The notes: generated by a model from the sequence alone, not told the origin. Shown: positions 1 through 19,575, counted from the stretch's first letter. The stretch: DNA of 64,000 bases from Aplysia californica (GCF_000002075.1 NW_004797475.1:82567-146566), one strand, 5' to 3'. Numbers and translations are program-made.

Positions 1-55
<55 letters not shown>
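1..55. repeat. (GA)n microsatellite at window edge
   Basis: The window opens in an uninterrupted GA dinucleotide run that probably continues to the left. From its end to about 735 I see AT-rich sequence with no coding signal. Confidence 0.95.
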
Positions 56-59
<4 letters not shown>

Positions 60-740
60 CGGGCGGGGATATCATCTCCAAACAAACAGGTTTGTCACGA
101 ATGACTTAGTTTCAATTGGCTTGTGTATTGCGTAGGGGCCTATGGCATCTAGATCTATAGATCTGATTATGCTATTTGGAATTCGGATCTTGATCCCTTG
201 AGCTTGCCGGCTGAATTTTCAATTTTCCCGCCAATATAAATTCATTTACAGTTCAGTAAGAACGTAAGATCTCAATTCTCAAAACTTACACCCTCTCTTC
301 AAATAAAAAGCTAGTTTTTTTTAAATCCCTTTAAAGACCCTTTGATTTTATTTTTGAGGGGTTAGATCTAGTGAAGGCAATGTTAAAACTTAAATGTTAG
401 GCTAGATTCTATTCTAGGCTATCGCACGATCAATATTATTATGTTTCCTCGTTATTAGAGAACGTCACTGTCCCTGTTCACATGAAAATTACTATCCAAT
501 ATAAAGCTTTCACATTTTTTTAAAAATCCAAACGTCAACGTTTTTTTTTCTTTCCAAAATACAAATCGGAGGATTGTTCACGATGCCCGGTACCATGAAC
601 TTGGGCAAAATTACGCATAATTTCATAAGTAGAGTCTAGTAAACAGCGAAGCAATAGTTTTCCGAACTAGCATTGTTATGACCAGGGTCACCAAGGTCAG
701 AGGAAGTAGCCAAGGGAGGCTACTCTAAACAAGAGTTTTG

Positions 741-818
741 ATTGGTCATTTACTATCAGTTGTGAATTTTCATTGGATGTTGAAAACTGCTTTGTCAGGA
801 ATTTCTAGTTGTATAAAA
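741..818 (+). promoter_or_regulatory. H2A.X promoter: two inverted CCAAT boxes and a TATA box
   Basis: ATTGG (CCAAT on the other strand) occurs at 741-745 and 772-776, and TATAAAA at 812-818, 93 bp before the ATG. This spacing is usual for histone genes. Transcription probably starts near 840, giving a short leader. Confidence 0.75.
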
Positions 819-910
819 AGGAGGTGAAAGTGCGCGAAATTCATTTCAGATCGAGTCATCGAGCCGGTTTACTTTCATCAAGTTTTTGTCACAAAGAAAT
901 TCTGAACATC

Positions 911-1324
911 ATGTCTGGACGCGGAAAAGGAGGCAAAGCTAAAGCCAAGGCAAAGAGCCGTTCCTCAAGGGCTGGACTGCAGTTTCCTGTTGGCAGAATT
1001 CACCGTCTTCTGAGAAAAGGCAATTATGCTGAACGAGTAGGCGCTGGAGCCCCTGTGTATTTGGCGGCTGTCCTTGAGTACCTCGCTGCCGAAGTGTTGG
1101 AGTTGGCTGGTAATGCTGCTCGTGACAACAAAAAGACAAGAATCATTCCCCGTCATCTTCAACTAGCTATCAGAAATGATGAGGAACTGAACAAGCTGCT
1201 TTCTGGTGTCACCATTGCCCAGGGAGGTGTGCTGCCAAATATCCAGGCTGTCCTCCTGCCCAAGAAGTCCGCTGCCGCCACTGCTGCAAAGGCCAAGAAG
1301 TCTTCTCAATCCCAAGAGTTCTAA
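911..1324 (+). CDS. H2AX: Histone H2A.X (H2A with C-terminal SQEF)
   Basis: Core nucleosome histone of 137 aa. It has the H2A N-terminus (MSGRGKGG), the core with [30 protein letters not shown] beginning near residue 21 in family-typical order, the acidic-patch residues around EYLAAEVLE and NDEELN, and the docking-domain [12 protein letters not shown]. The C-terminus is longer than canonical H2A and ends in SQEF (S134). SQ-E-hydrophobic is the hallmark of H2A.X, whose serine is phosphorylated by ATM/ATR-type kinases at double-strand breaks (family knowledge). The gene is intronless. The reading frame is open for 34 codons upstream, but that stretch contains the TATA box, so the ATG at 911 is the start. 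No other core histone gene is in the window, so it is not inside a visible histone cluster. Confidence 0.96.
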   Translation: MSGRGKGGKAKAKAKSRSSRAGLQFPVGRIHRLLRKGNYAERVGAGAPVYLAAVLEYLAAEVLELAGNAARDNKKTRIIPRHLQLAIRNDEELNKLLSGVTIAQGGVLPNIQAVLLPKKSAAATAAKAKKSSQSQEF

Positions 1325-1354
1325 GTGAACTGCTGAAGTTTCAAGACTCACAAA

Positions 1355-1370
1355 GGCCCTTTTGAGGGCC
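1355..1370 (+). terminator. Histone 3' stem-loop
   Basis: Thirty-one bases after the stop, GGCCCT - TTTG - AGGGCC forms a 6-bp stem with a 4-base loop, followed by ACCCC. This is the replication-dependent histone 3'-end processing signal (SLBP site). A purine-rich downstream element is not obvious. Confidence 0.9.
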
Positions 1371-1861
1371 ACCCCAGTTTTCCAGAATGTTGGATCTTCA
1401 GTCTGGGTTAAAACCAAATTTCTTCTAGATCTTTCAAGTCTAAGACTACTCTATTACTCTACTTTCGACTCGAGCATGCTGCTTCTACTTCTACATCTAT
1501 TATCTATGATCTATCTAGATTCTATAAGGAGTGTATAGACACTGTATTGGCGTTGTGGTCTTCTGCTTTTCTGCCTTTATTTTTCTAAAAACTTTGCCAC
1601 AATTGATCTTCTAGGCCTAGATCTAGATCTAGATTTAGATATCAATTAATTGGAATTGGAATGCTTTTTGTCAGATTGTGATTGCACCATGCCATGTGCA
1701 AAATCACCAGAAGCTTGCTTGGCATTCTACATTTAAAGTATGCAGGTGCTTTTGTGTGGTTTGCTTCTTCTTCCTTATAATTATAAATTATATTATAGTT
1801 ATAGTATAGTCAGCATGATGCTGGTTAACCCCCACTAACACTAGAGAAATGACATTGTTGA

Positions 1862-2390
1862 CGGGCTCTCTGTGGTTTAGACGTTACGTTGTTCGCCTTT
1901 CACTCTCGTTCAATAGGCAGGTTGGAATCAAGACCTAGTGATGGATTATCTTCTCTAGAATTTTCTTTCCTGCTTTCTACCATGTTCTCTAGCGTCTGCT
2001 TTTTTGTCTACTTTCTGCAGCCATGCTACTCCTTGGCTCCTTACACTTATCTTACACACAGCTGTCATTCAGCCGCACCCCTGATCTTATTCTTGGTAGA
2101 GGGTAGGATCTAACACTAGTACTTGTAACACCCTGTCTTCTTGGATAAAGGGAAAAAAATCTCAGAGGTCCAAAGCGCAAATTGCGCACGTTTAAAATCC
2201 CTTGGTGGTCCTAAAAAAATCAACTAAAAATCGTTAACAGTAGGCTTTGGCCGCCACCAAGGCAAAATTTTAAAATACCTACTACCTACCAAACTGGAAA
2301 ATATTAAAAGTTAAATGTGTCCCACGTCACGCGCTCACTCATACAACCTATGCAGAGTTGCGAATGCCGTAAAACACATTACAGTGCATG
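1862..2390 (+). repeat. Diverged copy of 500-bp tRNA-headed SINE (family B)
   Basis: An old copy of the family seen at 28298, 39841 and 58985. It has a decayed tRNA-like head, a pyrimidine-rich middle, then the conserved 3' module with GTTGCGCACG-like, ATCCCTTGGTGG and TAGGCTT-GGCCGCCACC blocks, and a tail with TATGCAG-TTGCGAA-GCCGTAAAACAC. Family letters A-E are labels used only in this annotation. Confidence 0.75.
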
Positions 2391-2397
2391 TATGTTC

Positions 2398-2525
2398 CAA
2401 AACAAACTGGTTGAGGTTGGCGGGTTCTCTTGTGTGGTTTGCTACTTCTTTCTATCAAAACATTTATCTTTTTCTCTCCTTTCCTGCGTTTCTTCACTCT
2501 TGTAACGCGTAACACTTCCTAATCT
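2398..2525 (+). repeat. Partial SINE family D copy
   Basis: Matches the front part of the 33375 element: TTGTGTGGTTTGCT, then a pyrimidine-rich stretch, then CTTCAGG. Another fragment with the family tail (GCCGTAAAACGTCTACTAAAA) lies at about 2880-3015. Confidence 0.55.
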
Positions 2526-2528
2526 TCA

Positions 2529-2750
2529 GGGTGGCGTCGGTAGTCCAGTGGTTAGGCTACTGGACCCGTAATCGAGAGATTGTGGGTTCAAGCCTCAGCT
2601 CAATCAAATGTGTCCTTTGGAAAGGCACTTTACTGACATGATGACTTTCTTCCTATTTGGCTCCGCCCTTTTTGAGATGGACGTTAAATTTAAATCTCTT
2701 GAATAACCTAATAATACATAGCGTCGATGGGGGAATTAAACATTTACATG
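2529..2750 (+). repeat. SINE family A copy
   Basis: tRNA-like head with A box (AGTGGTTAGGCTACTGGACC) and B-box region (GTGGGTTCAAGCC), followed by the family body GTCC-TTGGAAAGGCACTTTAC. Same family as 28121. The 3' end is blurred by an (AT)n run at 2790-2818. Confidence 0.75.
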
Positions 2751-2785
2751 TACCATTAACATATTTTTTTAATTTTGGGCATTAA

Positions 2786-2789
<4 letters not shown>

Positions 2790-2818
<29 letters not shown>
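2790..2818. repeat. (AT)n microsatellite
   Basis: Simple AT dinucleotide run. Confidence 0.9.
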
Positions 2819-2820
<2 letters not shown>

Positions 2821-3479
2821 TATTTTGACCTAATTAACTCTTACTAAAACTACATGTACATCTAAACTAAACATCTATCATCCTAATCTTTCCTTTTTTG
2901 TGTTTCTCTTTTGTAACACTGTAACATCTTATCTTCAGCGCCAAGGATGAAAGAGTATTATATTTTATAATTATGACCTAAATTAGGTTGCTAATGCCGT
3001 AAAACGTCTACTAAAACTAAATTTAAGAATAGGATGGAAGTTTGGTGTAGTGATTCTAAATTAAATGTTGATAGTATTAAGTATGATCATTTTCTCTTAT
3101 AATTTTGTTTAAACATTGCATTTCAAAGATGTTATGTAAATTATGGTAAACTGAGCCAAGATATTAAAATAATGGTGGCTAACTACTGGCCCATGGCTAC
3201 CTGATTTGGTAGGCCTACTACTAACTACTACTTAGTGCCTTGTCAGACTAAGTTCAGCTTTTCTCTTGAGCTTGGAAGTAATTCATGAATGGCAAGTCCC
3301 AGGTCCAATCCTCACATGAGACTTTTTGGGGGACTTTCTTTCACATTAAAAAAAATTGGTACATGACGTGATGTACTGTTACTAGTTACTTAGTGTTCTT
3401 GTAAACTGTCAAAGCGTGTGTTTAGGTTTAACGATGAAAGACCTTTTACTTTTAAAAATCCATTCAGATGTTCCCAGAA

Positions 3480-3615
3480 GAACCTAGCTATCAAACAAGT
3501 GAGCTTTGAAAACAACCCAAATTCAAGAACACCTTAAGGCTGAGGATTCGAACTAGAACCATGCCTGTCATACTCACCAGCATGACACTGATCCCACTGA
3601 CTAGGCTAACAGTGA
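3480..3615 (-). repeat. tRNA-like SINE remnant
   Basis: On the minus strand TAGCCTAGTCAGTGG resembles an A box, and GGTTCTAGTTCGAATCC, about 45 bp further on, a B box. It is isolated and decayed. Between 2820 and 3480 I see only AT-rich sequence. Confidence 0.45.
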
Positions 3616-4095
3616 TTAAGTTCAGTAACACTGCAACAGTAGTGAATACAATACTATTTACCCAAGATTCGAAAGATAAGAAGGGTTATCTGGAGAAATA
3701 TAACTGGTAACTTTGGAAATTTACACTGACCAATTTTCCTTCCCTTTTGAAAAGAATTGATTTATATAATGATTGATAGTAAAAAGAAATATTTAAACGG
3801 CGATTTCAAAGTGGCAGCAGTGACGGCTTAAACTTAAATTTAAACCAAGACGTATACAAATCAATCCACTTCACAATCACATGCTTCATTTTCATTTTAT
3901 CTTTTCTATTCTAAATAAAACTTCACAGTCACAGGTTTATCTTCATGTCATGATACCAGTACATGTACCAGTTGGACTTTGCACCGAGAGTGCATGAGAT
4001 CCAGCAGTGATAACATTGACAGTGGAGAGTAATTTGTAAACATTCTTTTTTTTAACAGGACTCCTAAAGGACATCAGCGCAGTCTAAATAAGTTA

Positions 4096-4274
4096 CAGTC
4101 AAACCTGTTCTAATGACCACCTGCATATTAAGACAATCACCTGTGCAAACTGCTACTTCCCATTTTCTCCCCAGGGGATTTTTTTACATTTATGATAATT
4201 AATTGTTAAAGATGACCACTTTCTCCTCAATAATGTGTGGCCGTCTTATTTACACAGCTTCAATTTCAACTGTA
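4096..4274. mobile_element. TA-flanked MITE, family with CAGTCAAACCT ends
   Basis: Begins TA-CAGTCAAACCTG and ends in the imperfect inverse CAACTG-TA, with a GACCACC-rich interior. Similar elements lie at 12633 and 41938, and a start of one at 63850. TA flanks and CAGT ends point to the Tc1/mariner/pogo group (family knowledge). Confidence 0.55.
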
Positions 4275-5345
4275 GGCAATACAAATTACAAAAATACAAG
4301 CTGGTTTTAAAAAGCAACAGCACACATTTCTGTTTAAGCCTAAAGGAAAAGGACCATAAAAAAATCCAACCAAATTCTAGCAGCGCTTCTCTGGTATAGA
4401 ATCCATTAGATTGAACTGAAACTTTAGATATGTTATGTTATTTAATTATATTTGTAAATTTTTCCCTCAATAAATCCAGAAAATATGCCAAGGAAACACC
4501 CCTCTGAACAAGAACAAAGTACAAACAGAGACACCTAATCTCAATGAATAGAACTTATTCTAGTTGAAGAACAACATATATATATATCAAAATAGCCCTT
4601 CAGTTCTACACAATAAGAATGAAACGATTTGTCCCTCAAATTCCATTCATCACACTTCTTTCCTTGACAGTGGGTCTCCTTTCGTTTTAAGTAACGACAG
4701 TTAGATCTAGTCAAACATTTTTGTAAAAAATTGGACATCCTATTCCCATCAGTTCATTTGAAGATTAGCATTAGCACCATTAGATCCAGTATTAACTATT
4801 ACTACACTATTTTTACAGTGGATTAGTACGGTACTGATATTTAGTATTAGTAGTGCAGTGGGTTTTTCAACTGAATGATAAAAAACACCCCCATTAATTC
4901 CATTTTCAATCTCGAAAATAAAAGATGAACAAAATCTAAGAAGGCATTATAACATGTAGTATGTAGGTTGTCATTAATGTTCAAGCTAATTAAAGTTCAG
5001 AATTCAACATGACCAACTTAGTCACAGAGGCACAAGGTGCTTTAAAATTTTTATTGTAAAAAAAACCCCAAACAAGTGAAGAAGCACATTGAATGATTGA
5101 TACATGTAATGATATGATGGTCTTTGATTTCATGCAAGACAGTGACAGAAGTGACGTAGGATGAAAGACTTGAGCGATGTAAAATTTCTGCAGTGCCTTC
5201 CACTCTTAGCCAGAACTTAATATATATTAAAAAACAAATATCGGTATTCTGATTCAGAGAGACAAGGATCATTGAACTAACTAACAAGGAACTCTGAATA
5301 ATTTTTTCTTCTCTACACACGATTCTTTTTATTAATGTACCAGTA
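4275..5345. other. No feature recognised
   Basis: AT-rich spacer. Short frames are present but none has recognisable protein similarity or splice context. Confidence 0.6.
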
Positions 5346-6129
5346 CAGTGGAGTCCACTTATAACGAGTCCTGAAACAACGAGAAATCTGTTATAAAGAC
5401 ACTATTCAAAAACCCCGTTTATTCTCTTTCTTTTATCTTTGTAAATAAAATACTGCTATTGCGCAATCAGACCGCCACGCGAGTCGGTTATAACGGAATA
5501 TTGCTGCTGCTGTGCACAGACCAATTAAACATATTACAAAACCTTGCCAGTTGAGAAAGTTGTTGGTGATCCAGTGAAACAAAGAATGGGAGAGCCCATG
5601 CGAACCAACAATGAAGGCCAGAGCGAATGAGTGAGGAGGGTGTGGCAGAACACATCGCGTGATAGGCCAGCCCAGTCTAGATTATCTAGGCATACCGTGC
5701 CTCTCACTTCTCTGGTGCGGGATGGAGAGGTCACAATGCTGTGATAGATGGATGGAGTGAATGTGTGACGTACGCAAGCAGATGCAACGCACCACAGGGT
5801 GTGGTGGGGTGGGGGACAACACAGCGGGCGAGTAAGCCTTGAGCCAGAGCCCCTTCTTTCTGATCGCCAAGGCCGATTTGTCAACATTGCTAGTGTTAGA
5901 GAAAGAAACCTGATTCGATTTTTTATCAAGTAAGACCTAGAGATCATGTTTAACAAATTATCAGGGGAAACACAAAAAGGAATAAACAGAACGCCAAACT
6001 CATAGATTATTAGGCCTACTTAACTATCTCCCTTGAATAATTTATTACTGGATCCCTTGTCACGAGAATCCTGCTATAACGGACATTTCGCACCGGTCCC
6101 CTCTCTCTCGTTATAACAGGATTCCACTG
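5346..6129. mobile_element. Pogo-like non-autonomous DNA element, copy 1
   Basis: A 784-bp element with terminal inverted repeats CAGTGGAGTCCACTTATAAC at the left and the inverse of CAGTGGAATCCTGTTATAAC at the right, flanked by TA on both sides (5344-5345 and 6130-6131). A closely similar 813-bp copy is at 46385. TA target and CAGTGG...TTATAAC ends are typical of pogo/Tigger elements. No transposase-like frame was seen. Confidence 0.85.
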
Positions 6130-6247
6130 TATCACAATTCAAAACATCTTTGAACTTCAACTGAGGAACACAATACAAATACAATACTACTATGTGTGTA
6201 TTTGAATAGCACGAACACACAATTACTTTTCAACATTCAGTTCACCG

Positions 6248-6385
6248 TATATCTATGATGCAGCGGTCAGGCGCTTTGCTGTTGCAAACAGGAGACCCAA
6301 GTAAGGGTAAATTTTTATCGAGTATCTCTTTCTTTCTGCTGGGAAGTTGTATCCCTCTCAGATAGTATTAGTCAGGTAGACAACA
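6248..6385 (+). repeat. SINE family C copy
   Basis: Contains the family order: CAGGCGCTTTGCTGTTGCAA, GGAGACCCAA, TTTTTATCGAGTATCTCTTT, CTGGGAAGTTGTATCCCTCT. Same family as 12073, 34030, 51975 and 62410. Confidence 0.65.
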
Positions 6386-6961
6386 TGACATCTTTTGTTC
6401 AGATTGACTTTTAAGTGCTTTTACTTTTATCAAAACTGCAAAACACACCTCAAAAGCATAAAAATTACAAACACTATCTCATACTCATACCACTTCATTT
6501 TCTTGTAACGATAAACCACAGTTTGTAGAAAGTTTAGATACTACAGTTATACTGTATAAGAAAGTACTGCATCAATCTTGTCCCCATGCATCCTTAATTT
6601 CGATGAATTATGCAAGTTGCTTGCTGCTTGCACAAAGAAAATCGATCCCATTTTTCGGACAACCAATTGTCCCTTGTTCACTCAAATTAATACTATATTA
6701 TATCAATAAGAAGCAAACACCTATGCTTCTAACAAGTAACAAAGAAAACAGGTCATTTTTACCATCGTCAATTTAACTACTAACATTAACATCTTATGAA
6801 TCATTTTGTAATAAGTATTCCTACTGTTCCAATAAAGTGTGTGTTATCAAAAGACTATCGGGTTACTATCACAATTAGAATACTGATTATGGTGCCCATT
6901 TTAGTTTTAGTAAGAGTTTTACGGTACTTGTCACACAATGAGGTCACGTAAGTGCAGAAGA

Positions 6962-7145
6962 TTTTAAAATGTTTTTAGTGTTTTACGGCACTTGCAACAC
7001 AATAATGTCATATAAATGCCGAAGATTAGAGGTGTTACAAGGGAGTAATAAACACAAAAAGAAAGAGGGGAGATAAAGACAACAGATGTTTGATAGGAAA
7101 GAAGGAGCAACCCACACCAGAGCACCTGCCAAACACCCACTATGG
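6962..7145 (-). repeat. SINE family D copy
   Basis: Minus-strand copy of the 33375 element. On the minus strand it reads GGTGCTCTGGTGTGGGTTGC..., then a pyrimidine-rich body, and a tail containing GCAAGTGCCGTAAAACACT. A shorter copy of the tail sits just left at about 6905-6960. Confidence 0.65.
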
Positions 7146-10100
7146 TGTCCTAAAACCACCCGCACAAAGAAATGAAAACATACACACGACACAAATTAAA
7201 TGATACAAAAAGAAAAACTAAAATTCCACTGCTGGTGTGCCGTGCACAGAACAAAACGACACTATTTACCACCACCCGAGAAAAGGAACATGCTGCAATC
7301 TTCTACCCAGGCACAGAGCAGCATATTTACTCATAAAATTCAACCACAGCATCCTTCAGTATGATGAACCCTTTGGTCATCCAACTGTTTCTTCCTGCTC
7401 AGCACTCTACTATAATGACACTGGAACAACTTTTTTCTTCTACAAAGACCAGACACAGAAAATACTCTACCTGTATCATATAGTATTGAACTACTCAACA
7501 ATTCCAGACTAACAACAACTACACAGTCATGGCACTGGACCATAGAGCCATAGAGCAAAATCCTATGTAATGTACAGATACTTTAATCAATAAAACACTT
7601 ACAATGAAAATAAAAATGTTCAAACCAGTATATATTTTTTTCTCAGACAGCATTTCATTTATTCATCCAGCAGAATTAATTTTCAAACATTACAATATAA
7701 CTACTACAAATCTAATAAAACCCACACAGGATAAGTAATTCCACCCATAAGCACCGAAGAGGCAGACAAAAATATTATTCATTAAAAAAGATAAGAGCAT
7801 TTTAAATTACATAAAAAAAGAAAGAAAAAGAAAGCAGAACAAAATGGAATGCATTAATGCAAAACAGGGAAAAAGTAAAAACACTTATAGTTTAACTAGG
7901 AGCAGTGTTCAATTTCACTTTTCCTAGGAGAACACTTCCCAACAGCACATAACAGATGATCTTTGTAAACCAGATGTTATAACCAACCGAAACAGTGGTC
8001 TTAATGCCCACAATGTACAAGAAAGAAAAGAGCCAGAGGCAGATTAACACACATGAGATAAAGAGAGACAGAGCAGAGAAAACATTTAGCTAGTACTTGT
8101 TGCAGGTAAGGATGATGGAGAGAAGATAAATATTTTTTTAAAACTGCCCATCCAATGCTCCTGAAGCTCAACATAACTTAAAAACCCATTGACAAAATAA
8201 TGTACAAAGTAATAATACCGATAGTATTTTCTAAACCACATCCACCAACTTTAACCTTTTCATCACCCAAGAGAAGAAAAGTGCGATGAGTAAAACATAG
8301 TAATATTGGTGATAACACACTACATCCATCAATAAACTATTAAAAGTTTGAAAAATCAAAGACATGCCCATAACACAATAATTCACTTCCAAATTATGAA
8401 AAAGAATTCAAAACTCCCATTAGGCACTGTGGTCCCCCTATCACAAGCTGGTAACCAATCAAAGCATCAAGTCTACAGTACGACATCTGCATATCATTCT
8501 TCTGTAACACATCAATAACAGAGGAACACAAATGATAATGGTGTGGTGCTTTAAATGTTCATAATGCTTTTGAGCTGGCTGTAACAAGCAACATTAAGAC
8601 ACAATGTAAATTTCAGAATTAATTTAGCTGGAAAAATTTTTTCAAAATATAACAATATCCATTTTCAAAATAAAACCTGCAACCCCTTGGAACCGATATA
8701 TTGATGAAGAAAATCTGCTCCTCTACAAAAAATAATCAGAAAGAGAGACTACAACAAGGACATTACTCACAGCAATATTTTAATATAATGCTGCCATGTC
8801 CTAAAACAATAGCTGACTTTCACTAGGTACCAGAAACTAAATTTTCAAACTAGCTGTATGCCAAATTTATCTGTTCCATTTGAAAGGCCTATATCAACTG
8901 AGCATTTTGGTACCATTCTTTAACCTCTCCGTCAATTTTTAAGAAAATTGTAGTTGTTTAAAATTTGATCAAATTTGTTAAAGTCAGTCACTGGCTGCAA
9001 CCCCATGTTTGACAGACAATAAAAAAGTACCAAGTGCACTAAACATCTCCACATTAACAGAGTACAATCACTATAACAAATATATGGAGCCTAATTTTTT
9101 TCAAGACTGAGATCTTTACAAATCAGTATTTTATCGCCTCAAACACGATGATCTGTCGTTATTTCGACAAAAACTCCGAGCGTTGACCCGGCGGCATGCA
9201 CCAGCCCCCGCGGCGAGCGAGTCGGCTCTATACTGTAGTGTACCCCGCGTGCGGGGTCACATGCTTTCCGAGTCTCGCGGAAGGATTGATGAAAAATAAT
9301 TCCAAGTTAATAACTTTATTCTAATAGAAAATGAACTGATCTTTTAATTGATATCAGTTATAAGTCGGTATTATACATATTTTGTGTAAAAAGGGATCTT
9401 TAAACATTTTGACGGTGTTTTTAAAAGCTTTCTATAAAGACGCCAAAGGCTAAACTTATATCACGGGAAAGCCCGTTTAAAGCTCTGCAGTTCTCCGCCA
9501 ATGAAAAGACGGTATTTAATCATCCCTCGTTCCGCAAAGCATTTGAATGCACGCATGTCAATTTTTCAACCGGCCGACCACGCATTCCGACCGCGAGGGG
9601 CTTCGCTTTCCTCGGCGATTCTCCAGCTCCTAATGATCGGACATAAAAACAACTTACACCTTTGTAACGTGGAAAAGCTGAACTTTTACAAGGTGTACGG
9701 CACTTGGTGTTTTATAGCGAAAGAGCAAAGAAACAGCGATCGGAATTACCCCAATTTTACCAATACCACGCGGTCGGAAGGCCGCGAGTGCCCGCGAGGC
9801 CATGTTTACGCTACCTACTTTCACTCTCTCCATAAAGTACACGAAGATTATAAAAACTCTTAAACTTCCCTTATTTATACAAATATACAACTGAACTGTC
9901 ACAACGGACCCAACCCCCCCCCCCCAAACTTTCTTATCATTAAGGATTCAAAGTACGACTCCGACCTACCTCATTTTCTAAAACTGACTTCAAAACAACC
10001 CGTCTCAATCTGCTGTCACATTTCACGCTGAAGGAACTATTTCTTTAACGTATGCCACAAAGAAACTGGTCTTCTAAAATGTGACCCCTCCCCCTGGCAC

Positions 10101-10293
10101 AAAATAATAAAATAAGTGCGTCTTGCACATCTCGTGGTTACTGAGACCACTGCACGCTCATGTTATAAATATACAAATGTCACACAATCGAGTAAAAGCA
10201 TGTAACAAACTCAGACCAGAGTTATCACCACGTTAGAGCTAAAAAATACCCAAACAATTTAGTACAATTTGACTAATCGAATACTGAAAACAC
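7146..10293. other. 3' flank or 3' UTR of CMPK1; nothing coding recognised
   Basis: Mostly AT-rich. Part of it may be CMPK1 3' UTR. An AATAAA on the minus strand (9315-9320) is a possible poly(A) signal but far from the stop. Two unusually GC-rich patches occur at about 9165-9290 and 9570-9800, including a palindromic ACCCCGCGTGCGGGGT. An open frame at 9501-9863 (+) shows no similarity I recognise. Confidence 0.5.
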
Positions 10294-17090
<6,797 letters not shown>

Positions 17091-18573
17091 GACTTTTCCA
17101 CTTGAGGCCAGCACGTTGGGACAGTAACTTCTGCACTGAACGAGTAGAGATGCACAACTTTTGGGAGGAGTCAAGGAGCGTAGCAGGACAGCTCCTAGCT
17201 TGAATGTTAACTTCAGTTTTGGTGATTAACTGAAAATGGAACATAGGAAAAACAATAACAATGTTTAATTAAGTCTGAATGATCAACTTAAAAAATCTCA
17301 GAAAAGATAGAAGAGGACCAAAGTCACCCAAGACTTCAGAACAATTATGGCTATCCCATGCCCAATTTTGGGTGGGGGAAAATGCATCTACTGCAGACTC
17401 AATTTTCCCCAACTGTATAAATACACGAGTTATATTCTTCCAATGACCAACTCTGTGAAAGTGTAGCCCATGAACCCAAATACTGTATACACTATTATAC
17501 ACTGCCACCTGCATTATCACAGATCAGTATCTTGTTTCTGAGCTTCATTTGAATTCGATTTGGTTGATGATAGGTACAACAGTGGTTGTAAGTGGGAACC
17601 TGTGCTTTCTTTTAGTGCAGTCTCCATAAATTCAGATCTAGATATTTCCTTTCAATTTTCAATAACTAATTTCAATACCACCTTCATTCATTCGCTTTAA
17701 TATTTATTTCATAAATCAAGAGTGACTCCTTCTCTAACTTACAATTCAATGGGAGACACCCTCTCTCAGACACTTTTTAAAAAATTGATGACAAACCAGT
17801 TTGTAAATATGTAAATGAAGCAAAATTAGGTGCCCATGTGGAAACTTATAAGACTTATTGAATTATTTCCAATTTCGTTTTCCAGCACATTATGTTTTGT
17901 GTGTTTTGAGCTTCTCTCCTGATACATTTTTCACGTCAAAATCCAACTGGCATTCGTCAAAAATGGGAATAAATTGTAAGTATCTGAAGAGCCTTCGTAA
18001 GACCTGACATTCCTAAACATGTTGCAGAGGTCAGAAAATAAGAACAACGTCCTTTCAGGTTATCTGGTGTACAATTTTCATAAATCATCCTGTACAAACA
18101 GCAGCAAAATGAGTATTTTGTGAGAAATATTTATGCGACGGTCCCTTTAGGATTGTGATAAGTACTATGATGACCATAAATTTCTACCTACTTGTGAATA
18201 TATATCTGAACGACACTGACACTATCTGTTTCAAATTTTTCTGTTGGTAGACTTATCTCTACTTCTTTTTATGCCAGTATCGAGCCAAGTTTGGAAAAAG
18301 GAAAAAAAACACCCCTAAATCCAAATCTGAGTTTCTTTCGATTCCCAAAAGATAACGAAAGGTAAATAGCCTACTTAATTATAAATACGATCTGATGAAA
18401 AGAAGAAAAACATGGCAAAACAATGACAATGTGATTGTGGTACTACCAGACTGACATGCATGCACAAACTTAGCACAGTCCAACTTTGTTATTTCAGCTA
18501 TCAATTGTTTTTATTCCGGCCTAAATACCCAAATTGAGCTTGCATTCTACTGGTGAAAGATATGTTGCATGTG

Positions 18574-18576
<3 letters not shown>

Positions 18577-18653
<77 letters not shown>

Positions 18654-18728
18654 CAGAGAGACAGACAGAAAGCGAGAGAGGTGGGAGAATGAGAGACAGG
18701 GAGAGAGAAAGAGAGAAAGAGAGAGAGG
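18577..18728. repeat. (GA)n tract
   Basis: Pure GA run followed by interrupted GACA/GAAA repeats, in the CMPK1 leader intron. Frames through it are low-complexity artefacts. Confidence 0.95.
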
Positions 18729-19575
18729 ACAGAGGAACACTGGAGAACAGCAGTCTTTCTGAAAACTAAGCGATTATAAAGTATGCCCTTAATAATTACC
18801 AGTGATATTTTTTTCATATCTATAGAGACGAAGTAATGTATGCGTCTACTAGAACTAGGATGTATGATAGCTTAGGTCAAAAACAACTCTTACAGCTTAT
18901 GGCCGAGCTTATGCGATAGAATTCACAGACCCACTTCTTTGTTACAGGGCTAGTAAACTAATGAACTAACTACAGACGGCACTTCATTTTCTCATGACAT
19001 GACAGCATCCCTGAGCACCGCAGTGGCAGTCATTCCCGCGAAGAGGTTTTCGTGCCCCGCGCCGCGCAATAGGCTATGCAAATCAATGCACTGTTGTTAT
19101 GGAGCGCTGCCACGAGTGACACCTCTCTGTTACTGTAAACCATCTCTGGTTAGGCCGGGACCACTTCTTCAAAAGAGTGCCAAGTTCTAATACCTGAGCA
19201 TCATCATGAGATTGGGCTGAAAGAATTACTAGATTCTAATCTACATCTAGATCTCTACAGCGAGCACCTAGCACACCTCTGTGATTAGCCCAAATATAAA
19301 TGACATAGTTCTGCAACCTATTTTTGTTGTCTTCTGGGGCTTCCCTCATCAGTTGACTAGATCTTACCGTAAAGGGCACCCCTTGTATTAGCTATTAGTA
19401 ATAGTGCGCGATGGACTACGTCACTAGGTTTCATCGCTGACTGCTTGTGGGCTGCGTTTGAGCGCACGCGCTCGTGTGTGTGTGTACAGCTTTGAGGAGA
19501 AGGTAAATTTAAGAAACAAGAATTGCTGAGATCTGTTTTTAAAAAGGTAACACAAATAAAACAAAAAAACAAATG

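Noticed and set aside
809-910. In-frame N-terminal extension of H2A.X
   Set aside because: It includes the TATA box, and the ATG at 911 gives the exact H2A N-terminus.
939-1417. Antisense frames across the H2A.X gene
   Set aside because: Shadows of the histone coding sequence with no similarity of their own.
7237-7512. 91-residue open frame
   Set aside because: No family features; in AT-rich spacer next to a SINE.
9501-9863. 120-residue open frame on the plus strand
   Set aside because: No recognisable motif, splice context or start signal; lies in the CMPK1 3' flank.
17091-17174. Upstream start for CMPK1
   Set aside because: The frame upstream has no ATG and meets a stop at the exon border, so MSGDSAS is the start.
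18501-18817. Ser-Leu and Arg-Glu repeat proteins
   Set aside because: Translations of a (GA)n tract; the same applies to 19985-20371.
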